Part shown: piece after piece, positions 16,164-25,365 of the stretch
How positions within the stretch are numbered: the first letter of the stretch is position 1
How the letters are laid out: every line of letters begins with the position of its first letter
DNA from: Chitinophaga pendula
Lineage (GTDB): Bacteria; Bacteroidota; Bacteroidia; Chitinophagales; Chitinophagaceae
Reading direction: 5' to 3'
Assembly (NCBI RefSeq): GCF_020386615.1
Contig: NZ_CP077769.1
Location: 496,001-560,000, forward strand
DNA length: 64,000 bases
Program-made: the position numbers and the translations under genes
The notes under the pieces: generated by a model
Seen by the model: the letters and a program-made list of their open reading frames with translations, nothing else
Told to the model about the DNA's origin: nothing
Database searches by the model: none

Positions 16164-18464
16164 TCAGTTCACTACTATCTCATCTACGAACAACCAGGCG
16201 CCGCTACCTGCACCAGGTGCGCCGGCAGATATCTTACCTGCATTTTGGGCCTGTACCTTTATATATTTACCTCTTACCTCTTTTACATTTCCTCTTAATT
16301 TTATCAGGCCGGATGCGTTGGTGAAAGTGTGTTTGTATACTTCCTTAAACTGTTTGCCATCTTCGGATATGGAAAAAGTAACCTGTTTAGGAGCGTATAC
16401 CCATTGTTGTTTTTCGCTGTAGATATCCAATCCTACCTGATGTATATCCTGTATGCTGTCGAGTGCCAGCGTGGCTTCAAAATTACCACCGCTATAACCA
16501 AACCAATGCGGATCACTTACCACGGCTGCCGGTTCGATGCCATCTGCCAGCATGAAGGCATTGCCTGGATAGTAACTTTCATTGGGTGTGGTCGCCAGTT
16601 GTACGGTCTTTCCCACTCCTTTATGATAAGTGAAAGACTGGTTGTATTCATTGCCGAATTGTTTGTCATCCTGGAATACTGCGGCTCGAATGGTGCAGGA
16701 ACTATCGATCCGGATCGGCTGTGTATACTGATTGCTGCCGGGGAGGGGGGTACTTCCGTCGGTGGTATAAGTGATCTTGCCACTATCCAGCGCTGTTTCA
16801 AATTTCACTTGGATGTTTCCTTTACCGTTGCCTGCTACAGTACCACGTACTTCAAACACGTGTTTGGCATAATTCACACGTTTCAAATCCAGTCTTTTGA
16901 AATGTAATTTGAGCCGTTGTATGAAATCGTCGTAGTTACGTTTGTCAGCAGGTGTCCATAATACTTCTGACAAAGCAACGGTGCGGGGATACATCATATA
17001 TTCCACATGATCGCCATTTTCGATGTATTCTGTCCAGAGATTGGCCTGCGCTCCTTTGATAAAGCGGGCTTCTTCTTTGTTAAGCGCCTGGGGGATGGGA
17101 TCGTAACTGTATACCTTACTTAAAGGGATAAAGCCACCAATCGCCAGCGGTTCCGTTTTGCCTTTGGACTGATAATAATCAAAGTACAGGTGGCTGGTAG
17201 GTGTCATGATCACATCATGATGTTGTTTGGCCGCGGTAATGCCACCATCTATACCTCTCCAGCTCATGACTGTTGCATTAGGTGCCAGTCCTCCTTCTAG
17301 TATTTCATCCCAGCCGATGATCTGACGGCCTTTGCTGTTAAGGTACTTTTCTATTCGCTGAATGAAATAGCTCTGCAAGGCATGTTCATCTTTGAGCCCC
17401 TCGTTGTGTATGCGTTGCTGACACTTCGGGCATTTTTCCCAACGTACTTTTGGGCTTTCATCCCCTCCGATGTGTATATACTTGCCGGGGAAGAGGTCCA
17501 TCACTTCGGTCAGTACATCTTGCAGGAAGAGGAAAACACTATCATTACCGGCGCAAAATACATCATCATAAACGCCCCAATGTGTGCCTACTTCATAGGG
17601 TCCTCCGGTACATCCCAGGTTAGGATAAGCCGTGAGGGCAGCCAGTGCGTGCCCCGGCATTTCAATCTCCGGTACAACGGTTATAAACCGTTCTGCAGCG
17701 TATTTTACCACCTCTCTGATCTCTGCCTGGGTATAATAGCCACCGTAAGGTTTTCCATCATATTTCTGATCGCTATAGGGCCCTTCCATTGTCTCCTTGC
17801 GCCGGGATGCTACTTCCTGCAGGGCAGGGTATTTCCTTATCTCTATGCGCCAGCCCTGATCATCGGTCAGGTGCCAATGAAAAGTATTTAGTTTGTGCAT
17901 AGCCATCAGGTCTATGTATTTCTTGATGAAGTCTATCGGGAAAAAGTGCCTGCATACATCCAACATGAGTCCCCTGTGTGAGAACCTCGGATAGTCGGTG
18001 ATATCTGCACCTGGTATCCAGAGTGTTTGCCCTTTCTGTACAGGAAGTAACTGTAGTAGTGTTTGCATGCCGTAGAAGGTACCACTGCTGTCATAACCGG
18101 TGATGGTCACGAGGTCGTGGGTGGCTTTCAGTGTGTACCCTTCTGGATGACTGGTATCTTTAGCCGTACGTAATACGATGGCATTTTTGTCACCACTGTC
18201 GGCGATCTTCAGTTCGTAACCGGTTAGTTCTTTCAGCCATTCGTTAAAAAGTTGAGCGATCTGTTTTTCTGCCGGATGAGCGGCTACCAGTACTGTTTGT
18301 TTGTCCAGCAGGAAGGAGTCGGGTGCTGCCTTAACACTTACGGGCATAGGGATGATGCTGAGTTGTCCCTTGGGAATATTATCGCCCGGAGGGTGACCGC
18401 AGGCAGCCAGGAATAGTCCGCCTGCCAGCAGCATGCATTGTAGTACACTGTTCTTGTTCATCAT
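16164..18464 (-). CDS. GH20 beta-N-acetylhexosaminidase lipoprotein with C-terminal accessory modules
   Basis: 766 residues. Lipobox LAAC (Cys 22) tethers it to the envelope. Residues ~35-160 are the GH20b beta domain and ~165-500 the catalytic barrel: HWHLTDDQGWRIEI at 196-209 and the Asp-Glu pair in HIGGDESP (335-336) that assists substrate-mediated hydrolysis. A chitobiase-C-like beta module (YTTDGSTP) follows at about 560-620 and an F5/8-type (discoidin) module fills the C-terminus, ending WLFVDEIVVN. It releases terminal GlcNAc/GalNAc. The same tail pattern closes the GH92 gene 49 bp upstream and the GH29 gene at 45818-47902. Confidence 0.94.
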   Translation of the reverse strand: MMNKNSVLQCMLLAGGLFLAACGHPPGDNIPKGQLSIIPMPVSVKAAPDSFLLDKQTVLVAAHPAEKQIAQLFNEWLKELTGYELKIADSGDKNAIVLRTAKDTSHPEGYTLKATHDLVTITGYDSSGTFYGMQTLLQLLPVQKGQTLWIPGADITDYPRFSHRGLMLDVCRHFFPIDFIKKYIDLMAMHKLNTFHWHLTDDQGWRIEIRKYPALQEVASRRKETMEGPYSDQKYDGKPYGGYYTQAEIREVVKYAAERFITVVPEIEMPGHALAALTAYPNLGCTGGPYEVGTHWGVYDDVFCAGNDSVFLFLQDVLTEVMDLFPGKYIHIGGDESPKVRWEKCPKCQQRIHNEGLKDEHALQSYFIQRIEKYLNSKGRQIIGWDEILEGGLAPNATVMSWRGIDGGITAAKQHHDVIMTPTSHLYFDYYQSKGKTEPLAIGGFIPLSKVYSYDPIPQALNKEEARFIKGAQANLWTEYIENGDHVEYMMYPRTVALSEVLWTPADKRNYDDFIQRLKLHFKRLDLKRVNYAKHVFEVRGTVAGNGKGNIQVKFETALDSGKITYTTDGSTPLPGSNQYTQPIRIDSSCTIRAAVFQDDKQFGNEYNQSFTYHKGVGKTVQLATTPNESYYPGNAFMLADGIEPAAVVSDPHWFGYSGGNFEATLALDSIQDIHQVGLDIYSEKQQWVYAPKQVTFSISEDGKQFKEVYKHTFTNASGLIKLRGNVKEVRGKYIKVQAQNAGKISAGAPGAGSGAWLFVDEIVVN

Positions 18465-18478
18465 TGTTGGTTTTATAA

Positions 18479-18508
18479 AAACGCCCGGAGCAGGGGCTTC
18501 GGGCGTTT
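18479..18508 (-). terminator. Hairpin between GH92 and GH20
   Basis: Stem AAACGCCCG / CGGGCGTTT with a 12-nt loop; on the minus strand it is followed by a short T run. It lies just after the GH92 stop and 14 bp before the GH20 start, so it would end or attenuate the GH92 transcript. Confidence 0.65.
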
Positions 18509-18513
18509 GCTAT

Positions 18514-21435
18514 TTATTCGATTATAATCTCATCTGCGAAGATATGACAAGGCTCTCCTTTTCCCGGATGCCAGTCTGGTATCTGACCATGTGTAGTGGC
18601 TTTTACCTTTATGAAACGTGTTTGTACATTTACCGGGAGTGTAAGCTCCTGTTGATGTGTACCATATTCCCGATCGGAGAAAGTATTTTTTACCACCCCT
18701 AATGATACGAAGTTTTTACCATCTTCGGAAGCAAAATACTCGACTTGGGTGGGGTACCATATCCATACGGCCAGATCCTGTAGTACACTAAGTGCCAGTT
18801 TATGCACGGCCCGTTTGCTTTTGAGGTCTACCACCGCCTCCAGGTCACCGGGATAATGGCTTTGCCAGGCTCCCAGGCGAAAATCACTTTTACCACGTAT
18901 GCCATCGATCAGTGCATCATTACCGCCACCGGTAAATTGCGGATGTAGTTTGGACAGGATGTTGATGGTTTTGTCTGTTGGTATTTTGTGGAATACCGCG
19001 GTCGCCACCTGGCTGCATTGTCCGCTTTTACATGCAATCGCATGAAGTGTCGTGGTCTCTTTTAAAATAAGCGGTGTAGTATAAGTAGCAGCAGCTGCAG
19101 TAGGGGTACTGCCATCAGTTGTATAGTGAATAGTCAGACCTGGAGCCGTTGTTTTCAATGTTACTTCCACCTTGTCCAGGAAACGATCCGCCACGGCTTC
19201 GGTATATGGAACAGGCACTGTTACCGCATCTGTAATCGCACTAACGGGAATGTTGTTATCCTCGCTACCCCACTTGCCTGGTTTGTTAGTCATATTAAAC
19301 TGCAGGGTGCCACCTTTCATAATGTCGCTATGAGCCAGGTAACTTTTACTATAGGGTCTGCCATTCAGTTGTGCTGATTGTATGTATGCATTTTGCGCTT
19401 TCCTGTTGTTAGCTTTGATAGAGAAGGTCTTCCCATTTTCCAAATGTATTTTCACCTCATCGAACAGCGGACTGCCAATGGCATAGACACCACTACCGGG
19501 GGTTACGCTATAAAATCCCATGGTACTTAACACATACCACGCACTCATCTGTCCGCAATCCTCATTGCCGCTTAAACCGTCAGGGGCATTGTGGTATTGT
19601 GTCTGGTAGATATTGTTAAGCAGTTCCTGCGTGCGCCAAGGTTGGCCTGCATAGTTAAACAGGTAAGCCATATGATGACTGGGTTCGTTGCCATGTGCAT
19701 ACTGTCCGATCAGTCCGGTAATGTCAGCCTGATGCCTGCCGGAGAGTTGCATTTCGGTAGTGAATAACTCGTTCAGTTTATGTACAAACTTTTCTTTTCC
19801 ACCATATAAGGACATTAACCCACTAACATCCTGCTGTACGGCGAAGCTGTATTGCCATGCATTGGCCTCTGTATAGAAATTGTTTACTTCTGTAGGATCA
19901 AAAGGTGACATCCAACGGCTACCATTTTTACCACGCATAAATCCTGTACTGGCATCGAAAAGGTTTTTGTAGGACTGTGCGCGTTTCATATAACGGGTGT
20001 ATACTTCCGGCTGATGCAGCCACTTTGCCATCTGGGCGATGCACCAGTCGTCGTAGGCATATTCCAATGTGCGGGATACTGATTCTGCCTGCACATCTGC
20101 ACTGAGATAACCCTGGCGAATATAATCCTGCATACCAAATTGTTCGCCCTCCGCATAACTACGCATGGCTTCCAGGGCATAGGTACTGTCAAATCCACGG
20201 ATACCTTTCTGGAAAGCATCGACAATGACGGGTACGGCATGATAGCCTATCATACAGAATGTTTCATTAGCGCTCAGCTCCCATACCGGCAGCATACCTC
20301 CGTATCTGTATTGCGCCAGGAAAGTATTGATCCAATCTGCTGTACGCCGTTGATCGATGATGGTCATCAGGGGATGTAACGCACGATGTGTATCCCATAA
20401 AGAGAATACAGAGTAGTTGGAGAAATCTTTTGCCCGGTGGATCTTTTTGTCTGTACCACGGAATTGCCCATCCACATCCATGTAAAGATTAGGGTTTAGG
20501 CTGGCATGGTACAAGGCGCTATAAAAGATGGTTTGCTGATCAGGTGTACCTCCATTGACCTCTATTTTTCCCAGTGTTTTGTTCCAGGCGTCTTTGGTAT
20601 TTTTCACTACCTCATTGAAGCGAAAATGTGGTAACTCTGCATCCATATTGCGCAAAGCACCTTCCTCGCTGACACCGGAGATGGAGACCTTTGCATACAA
20701 TGGTTTGTCTGCGCGCAGGTCGAAGCGGAAATAAGTTTTGATGTTGCGGCCTTGAGCCGTTTTAAGTGCTCCTTTCTCCAGGTTGTCTAATGCTACCGTC
20801 CATTGTTTTACCGGCTGAGAAAACCGGAGCGCGAAGTACAATACCTGGTCCTGTGCCCAGGAAGTAGAACGGCGCATGCCGACAATAGTAGAATCGTTTA
20901 TTACCTTAAAGGAGGCATCTTTTACAATATCTCTATGGTAGAGGTCCAGTAATACATTACCGGTTTTGGTGCCCGTGGGAAAGATATACTCATGCAATCC
21001 TACACGGGTAGTGCTGGTGAGGTTGACCCGGATGTTGTATTTATCCAGTTTTACACTGTAGTAGCCGGGAGAGGCTTGTTCTTGCTGATGAGAAAAGGAG
21101 GAAGCGTATTTTTCATTGTCCCACTCATATTGACCTGTAGTGGGCATTAACAGCACATCGCAATAGTCTTCGATGCCAGTCCCGCTGAGGTGGGTATGCG
21201 AGAAACCATATATAGTGCTGTCGGTGTAATGATAGCCGGAGCAGCCATCCCAACCTTTTAATCGCGTATCGGGGCTGAGCTGTACCATGCCGAAAGGCAT
21301 ACTGGGACCTGGATAGGTATGACCATGGCCGCCTGTACCAATGAATGGATTAACTAGTTTTGTAAAGTCTTTTTGCTGTGCATTCGCTGTTACGGCTAAC
21401 CCGAGTGTCAGCACCATCCACCATTTTTTCATCAT
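18514..21435 (-). CDS. GH92 alpha-mannosidase with C-terminal accessory modules
   Basis: 973 residues from the ATG at 21435, chosen because it begins a clean signal peptide (MMKKWWMVLTLGLAVTANA); an in-frame start at 21516 would add 27 non-signal residues. GH92 hallmarks: VNPFIGTGGHGHTYPG, MPFGMVQLSPDTR, GFSHTHLSGTG near the N-terminus and GNEPSHHMAYLFNYAGQPW, GLSGNEDCGQMSAWYVLSTM in the (alpha/alpha)6 domain. The family comprises Ca-dependent exo-alpha-mannosidases acting on N-glycan mannose. After the GH92 core, a chitobiase-C-like module (HYTTDGSTP) and a discoidin-like module ending HIFADEIIIE follow. A candidate operator lies at 21573-21588. Confidence 0.95.
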   Translation of the reverse strand: MMKKWWMVLTLGLAVTANAQQKDFTKLVNPFIGTGGHGHTYPGPSMPFGMVQLSPDTRLKGWDGCSGYHYTDSTIYGFSHTHLSGTGIEDYCDVLLMPTTGQYEWDNEKYASSFSHQQEQASPGYYSVKLDKYNIRVNLTSTTRVGLHEYIFPTGTKTGNVLLDLYHRDIVKDASFKVINDSTIVGMRRSTSWAQDQVLYFALRFSQPVKQWTVALDNLEKGALKTAQGRNIKTYFRFDLRADKPLYAKVSISGVSEEGALRNMDAELPHFRFNEVVKNTKDAWNKTLGKIEVNGGTPDQQTIFYSALYHASLNPNLYMDVDGQFRGTDKKIHRAKDFSNYSVFSLWDTHRALHPLMTIIDQRRTADWINTFLAQYRYGGMLPVWELSANETFCMIGYHAVPVIVDAFQKGIRGFDSTYALEAMRSYAEGEQFGMQDYIRQGYLSADVQAESVSRTLEYAYDDWCIAQMAKWLHQPEVYTRYMKRAQSYKNLFDASTGFMRGKNGSRWMSPFDPTEVNNFYTEANAWQYSFAVQQDVSGLMSLYGGKEKFVHKLNELFTTEMQLSGRHQADITGLIGQYAHGNEPSHHMAYLFNYAGQPWRTQELLNNIYQTQYHNAPDGLSGNEDCGQMSAWYVLSTMGFYSVTPGSGVYAIGSPLFDEVKIHLENGKTFSIKANNRKAQNAYIQSAQLNGRPYSKSYLAHSDIMKGGTLQFNMTNKPGKWGSEDNNIPVSAITDAVTVPVPYTEAVADRFLDKVEVTLKTTAPGLTIHYTTDGSTPTAAAATYTTPLILKETTTLHAIACKSGQCSQVATAVFHKIPTDKTINILSKLHPQFTGGGNDALIDGIRGKSDFRLGAWQSHYPGDLEAVVDLKSKRAVHKLALSVLQDLAVWIWYPTQVEYFASEDGKNFVSLGVVKNTFSDREYGTHQQELTLPVNVQTRFIKVKATTHGQIPDWHPGKGEPCHIFADEIIIE

Positions 21436-21572
21436 TCTCGTAGTATCTAAAGTCAGGAAAAGCTTACCTCGAAGGATATACCTTCTCCCATGGCATAACG
21501 TAGGGATGGATCGCATATAACATTACAGGAAAGCAGTTTACAATGATTTCGCGGCTAAGATAAGGAAAGTTT

Positions 21573-21588
21573 GCTAAAACGGTTTAGT
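21573..21588. promoter_or_regulatory. Candidate LacI-type operator GCTAAAACGGTTTAGT
   Basis: It matches the palindrome GCTAAAACGTTTTAGC at 14 of 16 positions and lies 138 bp upstream of the GH92 start. A near-identical element occurs at 42244-42259 and half-sites at 45578-45609. Confidence 0.5.
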
Positions 21589-21639
21589 GTGGGGCTAGCA
21601 GGACAAAATGGTAGGTAAAAGGTAGTTGTTTTCCCTAAA

Positions 21640-22338
21640 TTATTTATGACAGCAACTTACTTTTTTCTCTTTCAGCGCCGGACTGATATATGGGATACCC
21701 AGGTTCATTCCCCGTACGATGAGTAAGAGTGCTACCATACCGATTGCGACAGGGATAAAGCGACGAATATGTACACGTAGCAGCTGACTGAACCAGCTGA
21801 CGGCCGCCATTGCCGGAATAGTGCCTATGCCGAATGCGGTCATGAAAAGTGCCCCTTTCCAGGCGCTACCGGTAGCGATAGCGCCAGTGATACCGATATA
21901 TACTAATCCACAGGGAAGCAGCCCATTCAGAAAGCCAATGGTAAATAACGTACTGAATCGCCGGCGGGTCAGTAATCGCCCTAGTGCTGACTTGACATGT
22001 TGCTGGAAGAAGGGTATCTGTGGTAGCGGTTTCTGTAAGATATATTGCCAGCAAAGCAGCAATAATAGCAGTATACCCAATAGGATCGACAGCCACTGTT
22101 GTAAGCCACCAATAAAGAACCGTTGCCCTAACCAGCCGGATAGTGATCCTAGCAGCAGATAGGTCGTGGTGCGGCCAGCATTGTATAGCAAGATGCCGGC
22201 TAACTTACGGGTACTGCTCAGGTGAATCACCGGTAAGGTTAGGGCAATAGGTCCACACATACCCACACAATGAAAACTGCCCAGAAAACCCAAGAGCAGC
22301 CCAGGTAATAGATAGGTTAAACTAGTAATGATGTTCAT
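21640..22338 (-). CDS. TauE/SafE-like membrane protein of the cbb3 oxidase cluster
   Basis: 232 residues from the ATG at 22338, which overlaps the fixH stop as ATGA; this overlap decides the start over a longer frame beginning at 22389. The N-terminal motif GFLGSFHCVGMCGPIALTL and about six hydrophobic segments identify the sulfite-exporter TauE/SafE-like (UreH-like) family often found at the end of ccoGHIS clusters. It probably helps cbb3 oxidase assembly, perhaps copper or heme handling through the His-Cys-Met-Cys region; this role is inferred from location. The protein ends in a short Lys/Cys-rich tail (KKVSCCHK). Confidence 0.82.
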   Translation of the reverse strand: MNIITSLTYLLPGLLLGFLGSFHCVGMCGPIALTLPVIHLSSTRKLAGILLYNAGRTTTYLLLGSLSGWLGQRFFIGGLQQWLSILLGILLLLLLCWQYILQKPLPQIPFFQQHVKSALGRLLTRRRFSTLFTIGFLNGLLPCGLVYIGITGAIATGSAWKGALFMTAFGIGTIPAMAAVSWFSQLLRVHIRRFIPVAIGMVALLLIVRGMNLGIPYISPALKEKKVSCCHK

Positions 22339-22772
22339 TGTACGTAATGTTGTATTTCCTGGAAATATGTTTTGCCGTCGGTTTCCCAATGCAGTTTGAT
22401 CCGATAATTCCCCTTGATAAATCTTTGCCGGCTTACGGCTATTATGCCATTACCATTTAATTGAAGAGGCATCTTAAAATCTTTCCTGGAGTCAGAGGGG
22501 CGGTAGAACAGTATTTCTCCCTGTATAGTGCGGCCATGCAATTCCTTGGGGAAAAAAAGCAGGATACTGTCTCCCGGTTGCATGATATGTACGGGGGCAG
22601 ACAACTGCCGGGTGTTGGATTGACCGTCTATCAATTGTTGATATTGCAGTTCTGCGGCGTAATAGTCCTCATTGACCATATCGATGCGGGTACGCATACT
22701 TTTAGTGACGAGCGTCAGCATGCCGATGGCGAAAAGAACGAATACTACGATAATGCTTTGTCCCCAGTTCAT
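22335..22772 (-). CDS. ccoH: FixH/CcoH family cbb3 oxidase assembly protein
   Basis: 145 residues: a single N-terminal membrane helix (about 5-25, SIIVVFVLFAIGMLTLVTKS), then a periplasmic beta-rich FixH domain including VNEDYYAAELQYQQLIDG, which matches the typical YY..EL.YQ..ID signature. It is needed for cbb3 oxidase maturation in other bacteria. The stop overlaps the next start by four bases (ATGA) and the gene begins 4 bp after ccoG, so translation is coupled across the cluster. Confidence 0.88.
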   Translation of the reverse strand: MNWGQSIIVVFVLFAIGMLTLVTKSMRTRIDMVNEDYYAAELQYQQLIDGQSNTRQLSAPVHIMQPGDSILLFFPKELHGRTIQGEILFYRPSDSRKDFKMPLQLNGNGIIAVSRQRFIKGNYRIKLHWETDGKTYFQEIQHYVQ

Positions 22773-22776
22773 ATGA

Positions 22777-24189
22777 TTAGAATTTGACAGGCCCCAGGAA
22801 AGTTGTTTTTATCAGACCTATCTGCCGGTCTTTTTCATAGAGCCCAACTTGAATAACTGATTTTCTTTTTTTAATGAGGTCATTGGGTAGGATGATAAAA
22901 AAGGTACCCTCTCCCTGTCCTTCTGCTTTTACGTGTATGACAGGTTTTCCGATCACTTCAATCTGCCCAGTAGTACCTTCCAGCTTTAATGCCAGTGTTA
23001 CGGTTAGTACTGTTTTATTTACCAGTTTGATGCGATACAGATTGCTGGTGCTATCGGTGCCGCGTTCCTGGTACAGCATACCTGCTGTACGGATGATAGT
23101 GCCGCTTACTGGTTGTCTGCCGGCGAGCAGGTAAATGATAGCACCTGTAATTAATAACAGCAACACACTATAAATGCGGAGCCGTGGTGTAAATCGTAAA
23201 GGTGACCTGGTAGCAATACCATTTTCAGAAGCATATTTGATCAGGTCCTTGGGGCGCCCTATTTTATCCATCATGAAATTACAGGCATCTATACAGGCGG
23301 TACAGTTTATACACTCCAGTTGTGTGCCGTTGCGGATGTCGATACCGGTAGGACATACATGCACGCATTGCATACAGTCGATACAATCACCAAGATCTTG
23401 GACAGTATCCTTTTTATATTTTCCTCTAGGCTCTCCACGTTGATAGTCGTATGCTACCACAACGGAATCTTTGTCCAATAACACGCTTTGCAATCTTCCA
23501 TATGGACAGATGGTGGTACATACCTGTTCCCGGAATAGCGCAAATACGCTATAGAATACTGAGGAAAAAGCCAACATGGCCATGAATCCTGCAAGGTGTG
23601 CAGATAAGGGATCGGTAATGGTGGTCAATAATGCAGGTAATCCGATAATGTAGGCCAGAAAAGTATTCGCGATCAATACAGAAAGTGTCAGAAAGGCGAC
23701 ATGTTTTCCCGCCTTCTTCCATATTTTTTCAGCTGTCCAGGGAGCTTTTGCCAATACTCGCTGAGCTGCTGCGTCACCTTCTATCCAGTACTCGATGCGT
23801 CGGAATAGTAATTCCATAAAGATGGTTTGCGGGCAGATCCATCCACAGAACAGCCTTCCGAATGCCATGGTAAAGAGTACGATGAACAGAATGAAGGCTA
23901 CCATCGCTAATCCGAAGATGAAAAAGTCTTGTGGCCAGAATACCACGCCAAACAGGATAAACCGCCCCTCCGTTACATTAAAGAGAAACAGGGGCCTGCC
24001 ATTCACTTGTAAGAATGGCAGGCTGAAAAATAACAGGAAATAGCCATAGCTAACGAACTTTCTGATGTTGTATAACCTTCCTTTGGGCATCTTGGCATAT
24101 ATCCACCGACGTTTTCCCTGTTCATCGATGGTGGCCAGGTGATCCCTGAATGCTTCCGTTGCTAAATGTGTATTTTCTTCTCTTTGCAT
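22777..24189 (-). CDS. ccoG: CcoG/FixG, cbb3 oxidase accessory iron-sulfur protein
   Basis: 470 residues. Several membrane helices in the first ~220 residues include the FCGWICPQTIFMELLFRRIE motif. Two 4Fe-4S motifs follow (CIDCMQCVHVCPTGIDI and CINCTACIDACNFMM), then another helix (about 340-358) and a C-terminal periplasmic Ig-like domain. CcoG is a cupric reductase/assembly factor for cbb3 oxidase copper insertion in studied bacteria. It sits 3 bp downstream of ccoP in the operon. The length is normal for the family. Confidence 0.95.
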   Translation of the reverse strand: MQREENTHLATEAFRDHLATIDEQGKRRWIYAKMPKGRLYNIRKFVSYGYFLLFFSLPFLQVNGRPLFLFNVTEGRFILFGVVFWPQDFFIFGLAMVAFILFIVLFTMAFGRLFCGWICPQTIFMELLFRRIEYWIEGDAAAQRVLAKAPWTAEKIWKKAGKHVAFLTLSVLIANTFLAYIIGLPALLTTITDPLSAHLAGFMAMLAFSSVFYSVFALFREQVCTTICPYGRLQSVLLDKDSVVVAYDYQRGEPRGKYKKDTVQDLGDCIDCMQCVHVCPTGIDIRNGTQLECINCTACIDACNFMMDKIGRPKDLIKYASENGIATRSPLRFTPRLRIYSVLLLLITGAIIYLLAGRQPVSGTIIRTAGMLYQERGTDSTSNLYRIKLVNKTVLTVTLALKLEGTTGQIEVIGKPVIHVKAEGQGEGTFFIILPNDLIKKRKSVIQVGLYEKDRQIGLIKTTFLGPVKF

Positions 24190-24192
24190 GGC

Positions 24193-25179
24193 TTATTCTC
24201 CTTCATACAGTTCTCCCTGTTTTTCTTTGGGGTTAACAGGATGGCTACCATGGATCGACTTAATGTAACTGCATAGTAACGCCAGTTGTTTAGGCGAAAG
24301 ATCTTCCTTCCATGATTTCATGCCCTTATCGGGTACGCCATATTTGATGGTCGTGAAAATTTCTTTTAGTGTGCCACCATGTAGCCAATAATCGTCTGTC
24401 AGGTTGGGGCCTACAAGGCCTTGTCCTTCGGGACCATGGCAGGCAGCACAGTTGGCTGTGAATATCTTTTTTGCAGTTGCCAGTTCGCCCGCATCTGTAA
24501 TAAGTTTTACATTATTTTCATCGATATTGTTATCTGCGTTTTTGAGATACGCAGCTTTGGCTTCCGCTGCTTTCTGCTCTGCGATAGCCAGCTCTTCCAG
24601 TTGAAGTGGAGCGGCATGACTTACATGGTAACGCCAGAGATATATCACACCAAAAAATATACTGAAGTAAAAGCCCCATCTCCACCAGGGAGGAGTGGGA
24701 TTATTGAGCTCGCGGATACCGTCGTAGTCATGTCCCATATCTGCTGCTGCTTCGGAATCAGCATCGAGGCTTCTGGTCTTATTGAGTTTTTCGAACCAGT
24801 GAATGGTTCTCTTTTTGCGTTCTCTTTTCGGACGAGGGGAGCGCACGATCCCTGTCAGCACCCGGAGCGCCTGCAGCAAGAACAGGATCACCAGCAACTC
24901 TAATGTGATGACAGAGACCAGCAGGTAAAAACTTGTATCTGGTAGTCCGGCTACCATACTTGTAGCGGTGGCTATGGGTTCATTGACTTCCTGCCCGTGT
25001 GCAATGCCCGCCATGGTGAGCAACAAGGCAATCATCGTGGCTTTTTTCATTTTCTCACGGAATATATCCATTGCACTGATGACAGTAAATCCAAGTATGA
25101 TAATGGCAAGTAGCAACCCGGCAGCTACTGCAATAAGTAGTAGTGCCACAGGGTGTGTAAGTATATTAATCAGTGTCAT
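24193..25179 (-). CDS. ccoP: cbb3 oxidase subunit III (CcoP), mono-heme form
   Basis: 328 residues. It has hydrophobic segments at about 10-36, 47-60 and 84-108, a charged linker, the CcoP/FixP-type membrane helix at about 166-184 (preceded by NNPTPPWWRWGF), and one cytochrome c domain with CAACH at 244-248 and a likely Met ligand in KGMKSW. Proteobacterial CcoP has two heme c sites, so this one is shorter in heme content and longer at the N-terminus. The ATG shares one base with the ccoQ stop (TAATG). It passes electrons from soluble donors to the CcoNO core. Confidence 0.92.
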   Translation of the reverse strand: MTLINILTHPVALLLIAVAAGLLLAIIILGFTVISAMDIFREKMKKATMIALLLTMAGIAHGQEVNEPIATATSMVAGLPDTSFYLLVSVITLELLVILFLLQALRVLTGIVRSPRPKRERKKRTIHWFEKLNKTRSLDADSEAAADMGHDYDGIRELNNPTPPWWRWGFYFSIFFGVIYLWRYHVSHAAPLQLEELAIAEQKAAEAKAAYLKNADNNIDENNVKLITDAGELATAKKIFTANCAACHGPEGQGLVGPNLTDDYWLHGGTLKEIFTTIKYGVPDKGMKSWKEDLSPKQLALLCSYIKSIHGSHPVNPKEKQGELYEGE

Positions 25180-25361
25180 TAGAGGCTGTTTTTAGGTGCG
25201 TCATTGCCCAGGGGCAGTCGGCTTATTTCATCTATCATGTCGCGGTCGGCTTTAAAAGCCCACCAGGCAGCCAGTGCGAAGAAAACGGTGAATATCAGCA
25301 GGGAGGCCATCGGATATATGCTTACATGACTGATAGACTCCAGATATTTGATGAATTTCAT
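25179..25361 (-). CDS. ccoQ: CcoQ/FixQ-like small subunit
   Basis: 60 residues with one membrane helix (about 15-37, ISHVSIYPMASLLIFTVFFA) and a charged C-terminal tail. Position between ccoNO and ccoP, size and topology fit CcoQ, which stabilises the oxidase complex. Sequence similarity alone would be weak; context makes the call. It begins 4 bp after ccoNO and overlaps ccoP by one base. Confidence 0.85.
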   Translation of the reverse strand: MKFIKYLESISHVSIYPMASLLIFTVFFALAAWWAFKADRDMIDEISRLPLGNDAPKNSL

Positions 25362-25365
25362 AACA

